A stretch of DNA of 64,000 bases from Janthinobacterium sp. (GTDB lineage: Bacteria; Pseudomonadota; Gammaproteobacteria; Burkholderiales; Chitinibacteraceae): NCBI GenBank assembly GCA_025360045.1, contig JANYCY010000052.1, forward strand, positions 1-64,000, written 5' to 3'. Shown here piece by piece: positions 38,692-48,892 of this stretch (within the stretch, counting starts at the first letter, position 1; each line of letters begins with the position of its first letter). The notes under the pieces are model-generated. The model saw nothing but the letters and a program-made list of their open reading frames with translations, did not search any database and was not told the origin of the DNA. The position numbers and the translations under genes are program-made.

Positions 38692-39855
38692 TTATTCCAA
38701 ATAACGCCGCCCACCATAGCCACTAATCCCCATCATTAGCCGCACCACTGCATGGCAAAGCCAAGGTAGAACACGGTAAACCCAGCGATCGCGCTCCACA
38801 TCGCTCTTTTTAATAGGCGTAGCATCTTCTTGCAGGGCGCGTTTTAGGTCTGCACGCAACTCGCCAGCGAATTGCTTCTCACGGACAAAAACATTGGCCT
38901 CGCGGGCCAAAAGCAGGCTAAAAGGATCAATATTACTCGAACCTACCGTCGCCCATATCCCATCAATCGCGGCAACTTTAGCGTGCATAAAACCTTTTTT
39001 ATATTCATAAATTTCAATGCCCGCACTTAAAAATTGCTGATAAAAGCCACGGCTGGCGTAATGCAGCAAGGCATGATCAACCCGCCCCTGCACCAGCAGC
39101 ACCACATTCACCCCTCGTTTGGCCGCATGAATAAGGGCATGGCGTAAGCGATAGCCAGGCAAAAAATAAGCATTAGCCAAAATGATTTCGTTTTTAGCGT
39201 GCAAAATGGCTTGCAAATATTCGCGCTCGATATCCCGCCGATGGCGCAGATTATCTCGGTATACAAAACGCCCTCGTGCTCGCCCCAAGACCCTAGGCGA
39301 AGGTTGAATCAGGCTTTTCTGCGCCCAATTTTTTTTAAGCTGCACCCAGGCCGTATGCCGCCACAAATGATCCACCGATTCATGCAACTGAGCCACTAAG
39401 GGGCCAACCATACGCACGGCATAATCATAGCGGGGCGCCAGCTCAGGCTGCCCCGGCTCAAAATCTGACAAAATATTAATGCCACCAATAAATGCCACAC
39501 AGCCATCAATAACAGCCAGCTTTCGATGTAAGCGACGCAAGCGCTGCCTATCAAAGGACAATACTTTGACTTCGGGCCTAAAAAATAAAAGCCGCACACC
39601 CGCTACAGCCAGCTTCTCCCGCCACGCCAAGGGTAAATTTCCAGCGCCAAAACCATCAATTTGCAGATTAACCCGCACACCCCGCAAAGCGGCCGCGATG
39701 AGGGATTGCATGACCGCTGTCCCTACTTCATCCGCTTCAAATAAATAGCTTTCTAAAAAAACTTCCTGCTGCGCTAGCTCAATTGCATCAATGAGAGCGG
39801 GGAAATAATCCTGCCCATTAAATAGCAATTTAAAGCGATTACCCGCCACATACAT
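38692..39855 (-). CDS. clsB: Phospholipase D family cardiolipin synthase (ClsB-like)
   Basis: HRKLAVIDGCVAFIGGINI and MHAKVAAIDGIWATVGSSNIDPFS (two HKD motifs); start approximate. Confidence 0.82.
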   Translation of the reverse strand: MYVAGNRFKLLFNGQDYFPALIDAIELAQQEVFLESYLFEADEVGTAVMQSLIAAALRGVRVNLQIDGFGAGNLPLAWREKLAVAGVRLLFFRPEVKVLSFDRQRLRRLHRKLAVIDGCVAFIGGINILSDFEPGQPELAPRYDYAVRMVGPLVAQLHESVDHLWRHTAWVQLKKNWAQKSLIQPSPRVLGRARGRFVYRDNLRHRRDIEREYLQAILHAKNEIILANAYFLPGYRLRHALIHAAKRGVNVVLLVQGRVDHALLHYASRGFYQQFLSAGIEIYEYKKGFMHAKVAAIDGIWATVGSSNIDPFSLLLAREANVFVREKQFAGELRADLKRALQEDATPIKKSDVERDRWVYRVLPWLCHAVVRLMMGISGYGGRRYLE

Positions 39856-39973
39856 AAGCCCACTGCCTTTGGCACAACGCTTGCGCTCAAAATGATTGAC
39901 CCAGAATACGGGTAAGAATACAGACAATATAAATAACCGCAGCGCTGACTGCTTTGTACCACCAAGAGAAAAC

Positions 39974-40738
39974 TTACACCACGCCTTCATGGCGATGCAA
40001 AACCGTATATAGCGGCGCATGATCCGACAAATGAGACCAAGGCATACCACCCAGCACATTCGCCACTTGCACCGAAAAACCGCGCAAATACACTCGATCT
40101 AAAGACAAGAGAGGCCATTGGGCTGGAAAACTTTTGGCTGATGCACCATGCAGCGCATTAAATGCCTCGATCAAGCCTAACTCACGGGCAAATTGCATTG
40201 TGGCTTCACCGCGCCAATCATTAAAATCTCCTGCAAGCACGAGGGGTGCATCTTCAGGCACATCGCTTAATACTCGTTCGATCAGCATTTTTACCTGCTT
40301 GCGTCTATCCATTGCTCGCAAATTAAGGTGTACGCAAAGCGCATGCAAAGGCTGACGCCAGCCTGGCACGGCTAGCTCGCAATGCAAAACGCCCCTTTGC
40401 TCAAAACGGTGCAGCGTTAAATCATGGTTATGCCAGCGCAAAATAGGAAAACGCGACAGGAGTGCATTGCCATGATGGCCCAGTTTATAGCGCGCATTTA
40501 AGCCATAAGCCGTGTGTAAATCGCCAGCCAGATATTCATGCTGCGGTACAATCGGCCAATTAGAAAAACGCTGTATCCGCTGGCTATGCTCCCCCTGTAC
40601 TTCCTGTAAAAAGATCAAATCGGGCGACAGCGCTTGTAAGGCCTCGCGCACATCATGTACCACCAAACGCTGGTTAAAGAGCGAGAGTCCCTTATGGATA
40701 TTGTAAGTTGCAATCTTTAGCGAAAGAGGAGCATTCAA
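39974..40738 (-). CDS. Endonuclease/exonuclease/phosphatase family protein
   Basis: KIATYNIHKGLS; LIFLQEVQGEH; LVLAGDFNDWRGEA; LSDHAPLYTVL. Confidence 0.88.
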   Translation of the reverse strand: MNAPLSLKIATYNIHKGLSLFNQRLVVHDVREALQALSPDLIFLQEVQGEHSQRIQRFSNWPIVPQHEYLAGDLHTAYGLNARYKLGHHGNALLSRFPILRWHNHDLTLHRFEQRGVLHCELAVPGWRQPLHALCVHLNLRAMDRRKQVKMLIERVLSDVPEDAPLVLAGDFNDWRGEATMQFARELGLIEAFNALHGASAKSFPAQWPLLSLDRVYLRGFSVQVANVLGGMPWSHLSDHAPLYTVLHRHEGVV

Positions 40739-41070
40739 AGCCTAAGCTCCGTTGACGTTTGTTTCACAGCTGCATTTGGTCTAGTTTTGGGGCGGATAAT
40801 GAGCACTCTTGCAAATACACGGCTACCACTTACCTTTACGGAGCATACCCGCCAATGTCGCCAAAACGTAAGGAAAATGTATGCAAAATAAGTAGTAAAA
40901 AAACACACCACGGTTAATTCAAAAACATCTGTAGACACAGAGAAAACCCTGAGGGAATGCAAGTCAATGACATGGATGACTTATGATTTCTCAGTTTTTC
41001 TTTGTGAGCGCCGTGTGCTCACCGTTCTCTGTGCCCACAGAACTTTTTGAATCTGAGGCTTTACCCAGAC

Positions 41071-42210
41071 TTAGCGCAGCACCGTCGTCAAAGCATGCAC
41101 ACACACGGCAATGTTTTCGCGCCGAGCGCCGTAGCCCATCAAGCCAAACCGCCACGCTTTACCAGCCAACACACCTAAGCCTGCGCCAATTTCAAGGTTG
41201 TAATCTTCCAGCAGCACCTTGCGCACCGCCGCGTCATCGATGCCTGCGGGAATGTGCACGGTATTGAGCTGAGGCAGGCGGTAGGCTTCATCCACTACAA
41301 ACTCTAGGCCCAAAGATTCCAGACCATAGCGCAACAGCTGATGCATATCACGGTGGCGCTGCCATGCTTTTTCTAAGCCTTCATTGGCCAGCAAGCGCAA
41401 AGATTCATGCAAGGCATACAGCGTATTCACCGGTGCAGTGTGGTGATAGCTACGCTTTGCGCCGCCTGTGGCATCGCCCCAATAGCCCATCACCAAGCTT
41501 TGATCTAAAAACCAGCTTTGCACCGGCGTTTTGCGGGCTTTTAATTTAGCCACGGCCGCATCAGAGAAAGACAGCGGCGACAGGCCTGGCACGCAGGATA
41601 AACATTTCTGGCTTCCTGAATACACCGCATCAATGCCCCAATCATCCACGCGCAGCTCAACGCCGCCAAGGGAAGTCACTGCATCCACAATGGTCAGGCA
41701 ATCGTATTTTTTAGCCAGCGCGCAAAGCGTTTTGGCGTCAGACAACGCCCCTGTCGAGGTTTCTGCATGCACAAAGGCAAGGAACTTGGCTTCTGGATGG
41801 GCTTTAAGTGCGTCTTCGACTTGATTTGGATTAACCGGCTCGCCCCAAGCGTTGTCTACCAGCACGGCAATTGCGCCAAGGCGTTCGACATTTTGGCGCA
41901 TACGTTCACCAAATACGCCATTGCGACAAACGATGACGGTTTCGCCCGGCTCAACCAGATTCACAAAACACGCTTCCATCCCTGCTGAGCCAGGCGCTGA
42001 AACGGCCATGGTGACGGAGTTTTTAGTCTGAAATGCGTATTGCAGCAGCGTTTTAATCTCGTCCATCATGCCCACAAATAGCGGGTCTAAATGGCCCACC
42101 GTCGGCTTAGACAGCGCTGCCAGCACAGAAGGATAAATGTCAGAAGGCCCCGGCCCCATCAAAATACGATGTGGCGGGAAGAAAGGCATAATCATCGGTG
42201 GCGTAAGCAT
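41071..42210 (-). CDS. Class V aminotransferase (alanine-glyoxylate / serine-pyruvate type)
   Basis: HRILMGPGPSDIYPSVLAALSKPTVGHLDP; YSGSQKCLSCVPGLSP (PLP Lys region). Confidence 0.88.
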   Translation of the reverse strand: MLTPPMIMPFFPPHRILMGPGPSDIYPSVLAALSKPTVGHLDPLFVGMMDEIKTLLQYAFQTKNSVTMAVSAPGSAGMEACFVNLVEPGETVIVCRNGVFGERMRQNVERLGAIAVLVDNAWGEPVNPNQVEDALKAHPEAKFLAFVHAETSTGALSDAKTLCALAKKYDCLTIVDAVTSLGGVELRVDDWGIDAVYSGSQKCLSCVPGLSPLSFSDAAVAKLKARKTPVQSWFLDQSLVMGYWGDATGGAKRSYHHTAPVNTLYALHESLRLLANEGLEKAWQRHRDMHQLLRYGLESLGLEFVVDEAYRLPQLNTVHIPAGIDDAAVRKVLLEDYNLEIGAGLGVLAGKAWRFGLMGYGARRENIAVCVHALTTVLR

Positions 42211-42451
42211 GGGAGTCTCCGTCTTAAAAAAGGGGGTAGTGCCATTATCGGGCTTTTTAGCCCGTCTTACGGCAGCGGAAAACACTTATGTTGCTGCAGT
42301 GCAAAAAAACCTCTATTTCACCCCCTTATTAAGTTAAGTTTTAAGCAGAATGTCATCCGGTGGGCGTACACTTACACTGTATTTACTGATATTGCCTCTT
42401 GTAAGTACCCAAGCATAAATTATCCAATCTTTTTCAATCATGCGTTTTTCT

Positions 42452-42521
42452 TAGGGTGCAAAACGCCGTAGGCGTTACGCACCAAGAGCTGGTGCGCAAG
42501 AAAGGCACTTGCACACCCTAC
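42452..42521. repeat. Repeat family C, diverged copy
   Basis: ttagggtgcaaaacgccgtaggcgttacgcacc...ggtgcgcaagaaaggcacttgcacaccctacg. Confidence 0.65.
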
Positions 42522-42750
42522 GAAAATCACATGTTTTTTCTTTTAAAAATGCGTGATAACTTATGTCAAACTACTTACAAGCACATTGTAAATATCCTAG
42601 GAAAAAGGCTTACCCGCGTACTTTTTAGCATTGTTCAGCCTACACATTCAAAAACCAAACGCGGCCCTCAAGAAACCCATCGACATAGACGTCATTCAGC
42701 AAAAGGCATAGCTGCATTTTTTAATAGAGAATCAATCTAAGGATAAGCGG

Positions 42751-43566
42751 ATGCTAAGCGATCAAGAAATCGGGCGATATCTAGAACGAATCAATTATTC
42801 CGGCAGCATTCCCGTGGATCTAGCCACGCTCACCGCCTTGCATCAAGCGCATATGCGGCATATTCCATTTGAAAACTTAGATATTCACTTAAACATCCCC
42901 ATTGAATTAAGCCATCCCGCCCTATTTAATAAGGTGGTCTTAAAAAAAAGGGGTGGGTTTTGTTATGAACTTAATTATTTATTTTTTGCACTACTTTCAT
43001 CTCTTGGCTTTTACACTCAACTAATCTCTGCCCAGGTATTCAATGGCAAAAGCTATGGGCCAGAATTCGGTCATTTATTGCTGCTTGTTACCCTAAACAA
43101 TCAACAGTTTATTGCCGATGTCGGCTTTGGTGATTCATTTCAAACGCCCTTAGCCATCCATCACCAAAGTCATGAAAATGCCGCTTACCAAATTATGCAA
43201 AGCGATGCGTTTTATACTGTGTTGCAAAAAAAGAGCAATCAAGAATATAAGCCACTATATCAATTCACTTTAAATACTTATGATATTAGTGATTTTGCTA
43301 ATATGTGTATTTATCAGCAAACATCCCCTGCTTCGCATTTTACGCAAAAATCGGTTTGCTCAATCGCAACGATGGAGGGGCGCAATACGATTTCAAATGG
43401 CTGCGTTATTCAAACCAAGCATGATCGCCGCACGATTCACCATATTGGCGACATAGCAGAATATCGCCAACGCTTACAACAATATTTTCAAATCTCGCTT
43501 CCTGACACCGCCTGCATTGCAGCACTTTTACATAGCAAAAAGATCGTCAGCCAAGTTGGCACCTAA
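42751..43566 (+). CDS. nat: Arylamine N-acetyltransferase
   Basis: IPFENLDIHLN; KKRGGFCYELNYLFFALLSSLGF (catalytic Cys). Confidence 0.88.
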   Translation: MLSDQEIGRYLERINYSGSIPVDLATLTALHQAHMRHIPFENLDIHLNIPIELSHPALFNKVVLKKRGGFCYELNYLFFALLSSLGFYTQLISAQVFNGKSYGPEFGHLLLLVTLNNQQFIADVGFGDSFQTPLAIHHQSHENAAYQIMQSDAFYTVLQKKSNQEYKPLYQFTLNTYDISDFANMCIYQQTSPASHFTQKSVCSIATMEGRNTISNGCVIQTKHDRRTIHHIGDIAEYRQRLQQYFQISLPDTACIAALLHSKKIVSQVGT

Positions 43567-43760
43567 AAAGATACGTGAATAACATAAACGGCCTATTCAG
43601 GCGTGCTCTTGTTCAGCAATGTACTGTAGGGCGGATGCAACCCGCGTATTTACTCAACATCTTGTCCAAACAAATAAGGGATGGTGTGCGGCCAAAATCC
43701 AAATCTTGCACCTCTTTCTCTCCAGAAAACACGGCATTTTATGGAACAAAGGGCTAGGGT

Positions 43761-43909
43761 CTGTCGGACTTAAGGCTGATCTACTGCGGAAAAGCCGGAT
43801 TTGGCCATATTTCACGCATCTTTTCGTTGAATAGCCAGCTATTCGCCTCAAAAATCCATGTTGCTGTCTCAAACTGGGCTTTGCCTCTACGATCGCTTAA
43901 GTCCGACAG
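43761..43909. mobile_element. MITE-like element with perfect 14-bp terminal inverted repeats
   Basis: ctgtcggacttaag (43761-43774) / cttaagtccgacag (43896-43909), 149 bp, no plausible full gene. Confidence 0.65.
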
Positions 43910-43986
43910 GCTGCTAGGTAAAACCCTAGCCCCTCTTACCTCAATCCTATCAACTTAAGCTTATTGCATTGGGTGTGTTGGCATTT

Positions 43987-44057
43987 ATAGGGTGTACAAC
44001 GACGTAGTCGTTGCGCACCGAAAGCGGTGCGCAAGAAAAACGACTTGCACACCCTAT
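43987..44057. repeat. Repeat family C palindrome, reverse orientation
   Basis: atagggtgtacaacgacgtagtcgttgcgcaccg...cgacttgcacaccctat. Confidence 0.82.
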
Positions 44058-44173
44058 ATAAAACCAACCATGTTTTGACCTTAAGTTGATAGGATTGCCT
44101 CTTACCTAAGCCACACTCTGCCCTATAAAATAACGCGCACCCCGCAAATACTTAAAATAATCGACAGCCCAAC

Positions 44174-44200
44174 TAAAGCTTCCAGTATAAATGTCGATAT
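44174..44200 (+). promoter_or_regulatory. Sigma28 (FliA) promoter of the flagellin gene
   Basis: TAAA-N15-GTCGATAT against TAAA-N15-GCCGATAA. Confidence 0.8.
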
Positions 44201-44236
44201 AGTAGTCCTGAGGCAAGCTTAGCCATAAGCTCAGGA

Positions 44237-45859
44237 TTGGCCTTGCAAATCATCAATACCAATGTGGCTTCGCTGATGGTGCAGCGAAACCTCGAAAAAA
44301 CGCAAAATGCGCTGAATACCTCTCTTCAGCGTTTATCATCCGGCTTGCGTATCAATAGCGCCAAAGATGATCCAGCTGGACTATTAATTTCAGAAAGAAT
44401 GACCGCCAAAATCCGGGGCTTAACGCAGGCCAAGCGCAATGCCAACGACGCGATTTCGATGGCGCAAACCGGCGAAGGCGCGCTCACTCAGCAGATCGAT
44501 ATTTTGCAGCGCATACGAGAATTGGCGGTGCAATCGGCCAATACCACTAACTCGGCATCGGATCGGCGGGCGATGAATGCCGAAGTCACTCAGCTCGTCG
44601 ACGAGCTAGACCGTATTGCCAAAGACACCGAATTTAACGGGCAAAAATTATTCGATGGCTCCTCCCCCATGATGTCTTACCAAATTGGCGCCAATGCAGG
44701 GGACACGCTGAGTACCCGTTTAAGCAACTTACGAACAGATCAATACGGCGCTTACACCATCGGCAGCAGCAAGCCCACTTGGAGCGAGCCATCCACCGGC
44801 TCGTTAAGCTACACAGATGGCATGGCAGGCACGATCAGCACCGCCAGTGGCGCTGTTTTTAGCAGTGGCACGCTGCTGCTTAATGGCCGCAGTATCAGCT
44901 TAAATGAGGCCGATTCTGCCCGAACCATCGCGGCCAAAATCAATCAAGCCAACACCGGCGTCAATGCCAGCGCCCGCACTGAAACGATTTTATCGCTAGG
45001 CTCAGGCAGCTATGATTTAACTGTGGCATCAAAATCCAATAACTTTAGTAGCGTTAATTTTAATGTGGTGGATGCTAATAACAACGGCGTGATTGATCGC
45101 GATGAATACGCCAGCGCCATCAACGCCTTTAATGCTAAATCATCGAAGACCGGCGTTTTAGCTCAGCTTACCGAGTTCAAAAACACCAGCGGCGGCGCAG
45201 CACTAGGGATTAAATTAAGCAATAACGATGGCAATCATATTGTGCTGGCATCCAACTCTGGAGCGGCCAGCGGCTTTGGCGGCGCGGTCTCGATCTGGAA
45301 TTACGACCCCGCCACCTCCTTTGGCAATAGCCCGCAGATGGTCGAATCCTTACTCGGGAGCGCGCCTTATCTATTATCCAGCTCAGGCAGTGTCAGCTTT
45401 GCTGGGCAAGTGGCTTTAAATAGCAACACGGCTTATTCATTACAGACCGATAGCACGCTTTCGATCAGAAATGGCGTGTTTTATAACGGTGGCAGCAGCG
45501 GCACGCTTACCCCTGCTAGCAGCCTCAGCCCTAGCCTTAATTCTGTTGCCGATCTGGATGTGTCCACCGTCCACAACGCAAATATGGCGATGATTATTGC
45601 AGACAAAGCCCTCGACACGCTCAACCAGCAGCGATCTAGTCTAGGTGCATTTCAGAGCAGAATCGCCTTTACCATCGCCTATATCGACAACAGCATAGAA
45701 ACCACCAGCGCCGCCCGCAGCCGCATTTTGGACGCCGATATGGCTGCAGAAATGGCCTCGCTGGCCCGCTCGCAAATCTTGCTGCAAGTTGGCCACGCCA
45801 TGCTTGCTGCAGCTAATGCCATGCCTAACTTGGTGTTGAGCTTATTAAAAGGATTGTAA
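44237..45859 (+). CDS. fliC: Flagellin with EF-hand-like loop in the variable region; TTG start
   Basis: N-terminal D0/D1 LQIINTNVASLMVQRNLEKTQNALNTSLQRLSSGLRINSAKDDPAGL; C-terminal SRILDADMAAEMASLARSQILLQVGHAMLAAANAMP. Confidence 0.93.
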   Translation: MALQIINTNVASLMVQRNLEKTQNALNTSLQRLSSGLRINSAKDDPAGLLISERMTAKIRGLTQAKRNANDAISMAQTGEGALTQQIDILQRIRELAVQSANTTNSASDRRAMNAEVTQLVDELDRIAKDTEFNGQKLFDGSSPMMSYQIGANAGDTLSTRLSNLRTDQYGAYTIGSSKPTWSEPSTGSLSYTDGMAGTISTASGAVFSSGTLLLNGRSISLNEADSARTIAAKINQANTGVNASARTETILSLGSGSYDLTVASKSNNFSSVNFNVVDANNNGVIDRDEYASAINAFNAKSSKTGVLAQLTEFKNTSGGAALGIKLSNNDGNHIVLASNSGAASGFGGAVSIWNYDPATSFGNSPQMVESLLGSAPYLLSSSGSVSFAGQVALNSNTAYSLQTDSTLSIRNGVFYNGGSSGTLTPASSLSPSLNSVADLDVSTVHNANMAMIIADKALDTLNQQRSSLGAFQSRIAFTIAYIDNSIETTSAARSRILDADMAAEMASLARSQILLQVGHAMLAAANAMPNLVLSLLKGL

Positions 45860-45875
45860 TACTTACACGTACCGC

Positions 45876-47447
45876 TTACCGCTCTTGCTGCCCTGCACAG
45901 GGCGTGGATACTCCTACATGCAGCACACAATTTCGCCCTGCACGCTTGGCGGCGTAAAGCACTTGATCTGCTTCTGCTACTACGCTTTCTGGGGTATCAC
46001 CATGTAAAGGAAAGCTCGCCACACCAATGCTCACGGTGACTCTCAGCGCTTTACCCCCCGCCACAAACAAATAGCCTTCCACGCAAGCACGTATCCGCTC
46101 CGCCACCAACAAAGCGCCCTCAAGCTGCATTTTATAGAGGCACACCGCAAACTCTTCGCCACCATAGCGCGCGGCACAATCAATTGGACGAATGCACTCT
46201 TGCAAAAGACTTGCCACTCGGCGCAGCACTTCATCCCCTGCCTGATGCCCGTAATTGTCATTCACTTTTTTAAAGTAATCGACATCAATCATCAATACCG
46301 CTAACACACCCCCATCCACTCGACAATGGGCCATGTTTTGCTCCAAGAGGCGATAAAAAGCCACTTGATTGGCTAAGCCCGTAAGCGCATCCAGTTGAGA
46401 TTTTATTTTAAACAGATCCCGCTCACTTTCTGTTTGAGTTAGGCGAACATACACACGATCCACCACATACTTCGCAAAGAGCAGGCTAGCGCCACCAAAC
46501 ACGATCAAGGCCGCCAAAACCCTCAGCACAAACTGCTGCTGCTCCCGATGTTTTTCAGTGAAATTATTAACCACCACCCACTGCCCAACCGCTTGCCCTG
46601 CGGTATCACGCAATACCACTTCACTAAAATATAAGACTTCATGATCAATCGTTGCCTCAAAAACAGACTGCATCTGCCCACCTCCCGCAAAACGGGTATA
46701 GCGCAACAGATGTGGATTAATATGCGGTGTATTGCCTGCCAAGACCACATCGGGAAATTGCCCCCAATGAGGCACATGCCCCAGTCCGCGCATGCCATCT
46801 TCCCATTTAGCTTGATCCAAATATTTTTTTTCAATCAGCATAAATAAATTAAGGCCCGCTAGATCTTGTAAGGTGGATAAGGATTTATCTACCTCCATGC
46901 CGAGCTCTAAATACCCGAGCAAATGCTGCTGCTGATCACGCCAAGGCAAGACTACTCTTAAGGTGAACGAGCCTCTCACCCCAAGCTCAACCCCAGATGC
47001 CACCTTAGCTAAGCGCTGAGCGTCGATGGCTGTTTTGCGCTCCACAATATCTCCAAAACGATCAGGCTGATGTACCCGTAAAAAAATCTGTCGCTCAGGC
47101 GTCATAAAATACCAATGCGTTACATCATGATCGGCTCTTAAGCGCTTAAATAAATCTTGGCTGGCGGCCAATAAAGCAGGCCGATCTCGTCGTACAAAAG
47201 CATCTTGAAAGATCACATTTCCTTCTAAAACTTTCAGCAACGCACCTAATTTATCTGCATTACTTTCCACATTTAGCCGCATCGCACCTTCAACCGATAT
47301 GGGCATTTTTCTCAAGAATGCATTTTTATCACTCCGATCATGCAAATAGGTACTCATAAAAAAAATGGCAACCATCATCACTAGCGCCACGCAAAAGGGA
47401 ATAAGCAGCACCGCACGATAGAAATTAAGACTTTGCTTATTGAACAT
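45876..47447 (-). CDS. Diguanylate cyclase with periplasmic sensor domain
   Basis: RYGGEEFAV motif; two TM segments flanking a periplasmic region. Confidence 0.92.
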   Translation of the reverse strand: MFNKQSLNFYRAVLLIPFCVALVMMVAIFFMSTYLHDRSDKNAFLRKMPISVEGAMRLNVESNADKLGALLKVLEGNVIFQDAFVRRDRPALLAASQDLFKRLRADHDVTHWYFMTPERQIFLRVHQPDRFGDIVERKTAIDAQRLAKVASGVELGVRGSFTLRVVLPWRDQQQHLLGYLELGMEVDKSLSTLQDLAGLNLFMLIEKKYLDQAKWEDGMRGLGHVPHWGQFPDVVLAGNTPHINPHLLRYTRFAGGGQMQSVFEATIDHEVLYFSEVVLRDTAGQAVGQWVVVNNFTEKHREQQQFVLRVLAALIVFGGASLLFAKYVVDRVYVRLTQTESERDLFKIKSQLDALTGLANQVAFYRLLEQNMAHCRVDGGVLAVLMIDVDYFKKVNDNYGHQAGDEVLRRVASLLQECIRPIDCAARYGGEEFAVCLYKMQLEGALLVAERIRACVEGYLFVAGGKALRVTVSIGVASFPLHGDTPESVVAEADQVLYAAKRAGRNCVLHVGVSTPCAGQQER

Positions 47448-47805
47448 TTCCTTCCCTTTCTACTTACTTGGAGATAACTACAACTACCCACTACGGTTTT
47501 TTCTGACTGAGACAAAAAAAAGTCATACAATCATGCGCATTCCCATTGGCATAAATACCGCAGTATTATTTACAATATATAGCTTACTTCAATTTAAATT
47601 ACACCCCCAACTACGTGCCACCTATAGGTAAAATAATCTCGAATTTAAAAAAAACACTTAAAGAAATTGTGTTAGCAATTAACAAACATCAAAGAAAATC
47701 ACCTATCTCAATTAAAAAAAATGCCAGTTCGCCACATTTCTTGATATCGCGCACATTTTAAATCGCTCCCCTATTTTATGATCGAGATGACATAAACTCC
47801 TGCGG

Positions 47806-48747
47806 ATGCCGACCATGCTCGACCTCTCAACCTTTTTTCTTGGCCGCCCCCTGACTGCGCCGTTGATGAACGCCTCCGGCGTTTGGTGCAACGTCACAAA
47901 CCAGCTCAATGCGCTCGCAAAGAGTGAAGCAGGTGCAATGGTCACTAAAAGCTGTACACTCTTACGCCGCGATGGTAATCCAGAACCCCGCTACCATACC
48001 CTTGCGATGGGCAGTATCAACTCAATGGGGCTACCCAATGAGGGCCACCACTATTATCTGGACTACGCCGAGCGCCATGATTACGAAAACAAACCCTTGT
48101 TTTTTTCTGTGGCGGGGCTGACGCTAGACGACAATCTAACCATGGTGGCACAGATTCAAGATGCCTATACGCCTGCGATTTTAGAGCTAAACCTCTCTTG
48201 CCCCAATGTGCCGGGCAAGGCACAAATTGGCTACGACTTTGAAGCCTTAGACGTCATTCTTTCAGAAATAAGCTCAGCCTATTCACGTCCATTTGGGGTG
48301 AAACTACCACCCTATTTTGACATTGCGCACTTTGATGAAGTGGCCGATATATTAAATCGCTATGATAAAGTTCAGTTTATCACCTGCATTAACTCTATCG
48401 GCAATGGATTAATGATTGATATCAATAGCGAAACCGTACTCATTAAACCTAAGCACGGCTTTGGTGGAATTGGCGGCGAATATGTATTGCCAACTGCATT
48501 AGCCAATGTCAATGCTTTTTATAGCCGCTGCCCAAATAAATCAATCATTGGCTGTGGTGGTGTGAGCACAGGTGAACATGTGTTTTTGCACTTATTAGCG
48601 GGTGCGGGAATAGTTCAAGTGGGCACAACATTATATGAAGAAGGCCCAGAAGTATTTACTAGATTGAAATCTGAGCTATCACAAATTATGGTAAAAAAAG
48701 GATATAAAACTATTCGGGAATTTCAAGGGAAATTAAAAACGATTTAA
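47806..48747 (+). CDS. pyrD: Dihydroorotate dehydrogenase, class 1A (fumarate)-like
   Basis: LMNASGVWC; AMVTKSCTLLRRDGNPEPRYH; INSMGLPNEG; LNLSCPNVPGKAQIGYDFE with catalytic-type Cys. Confidence 0.88.
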   Translation: MPTMLDLSTFFLGRPLTAPLMNASGVWCNVTNQLNALAKSEAGAMVTKSCTLLRRDGNPEPRYHTLAMGSINSMGLPNEGHHYYLDYAERHDYENKPLFFSVAGLTLDDNLTMVAQIQDAYTPAILELNLSCPNVPGKAQIGYDFEALDVILSEISSAYSRPFGVKLPPYFDIAHFDEVADILNRYDKVQFITCINSIGNGLMIDINSETVLIKPKHGFGGIGGEYVLPTALANVNAFYSRCPNKSIIGCGGVSTGEHVFLHLLAGAGIVQVGTTLYEEGPEVFTRLKSELSQIMVKKGYKTIREFQGKLKTI

Positions 48748-48812
48748 GCGTTTTTACTAATCTATTTCCCTATTAGGCATAATATCCATTTACGCTACCC
48801 TCTTCCCCAGCG

Positions 48813-48853
48813 CATGATCATCAACCACTGCAAATCTGCAGTGATTGATCATG
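48813..48853 (+). promoter_or_regulatory. Long hairpin in the ansB leader
   Basis: catgatcatcaaccactgca-aatc-tgcagtgattgatcatg, followed by cacagt-ttc-actgtg. Confidence 0.55.
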
Positions 48854-48892
48854 GATGCACAGTTTCACTGTGCTCCCGCTTGGAGGAATAGC

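Noticed and set aside
40916-41065. Possible further copy of repeat A (cacagagaaaaccctgagg...ctctgtgcccacagaac)
   Set aside because: Only short similarity; too weak to call by eye.
43575-43872. Small ORFs between nat and flagellin
   Set aside because: They lie in stacked repeats and the MITE-like element; likely not genes.
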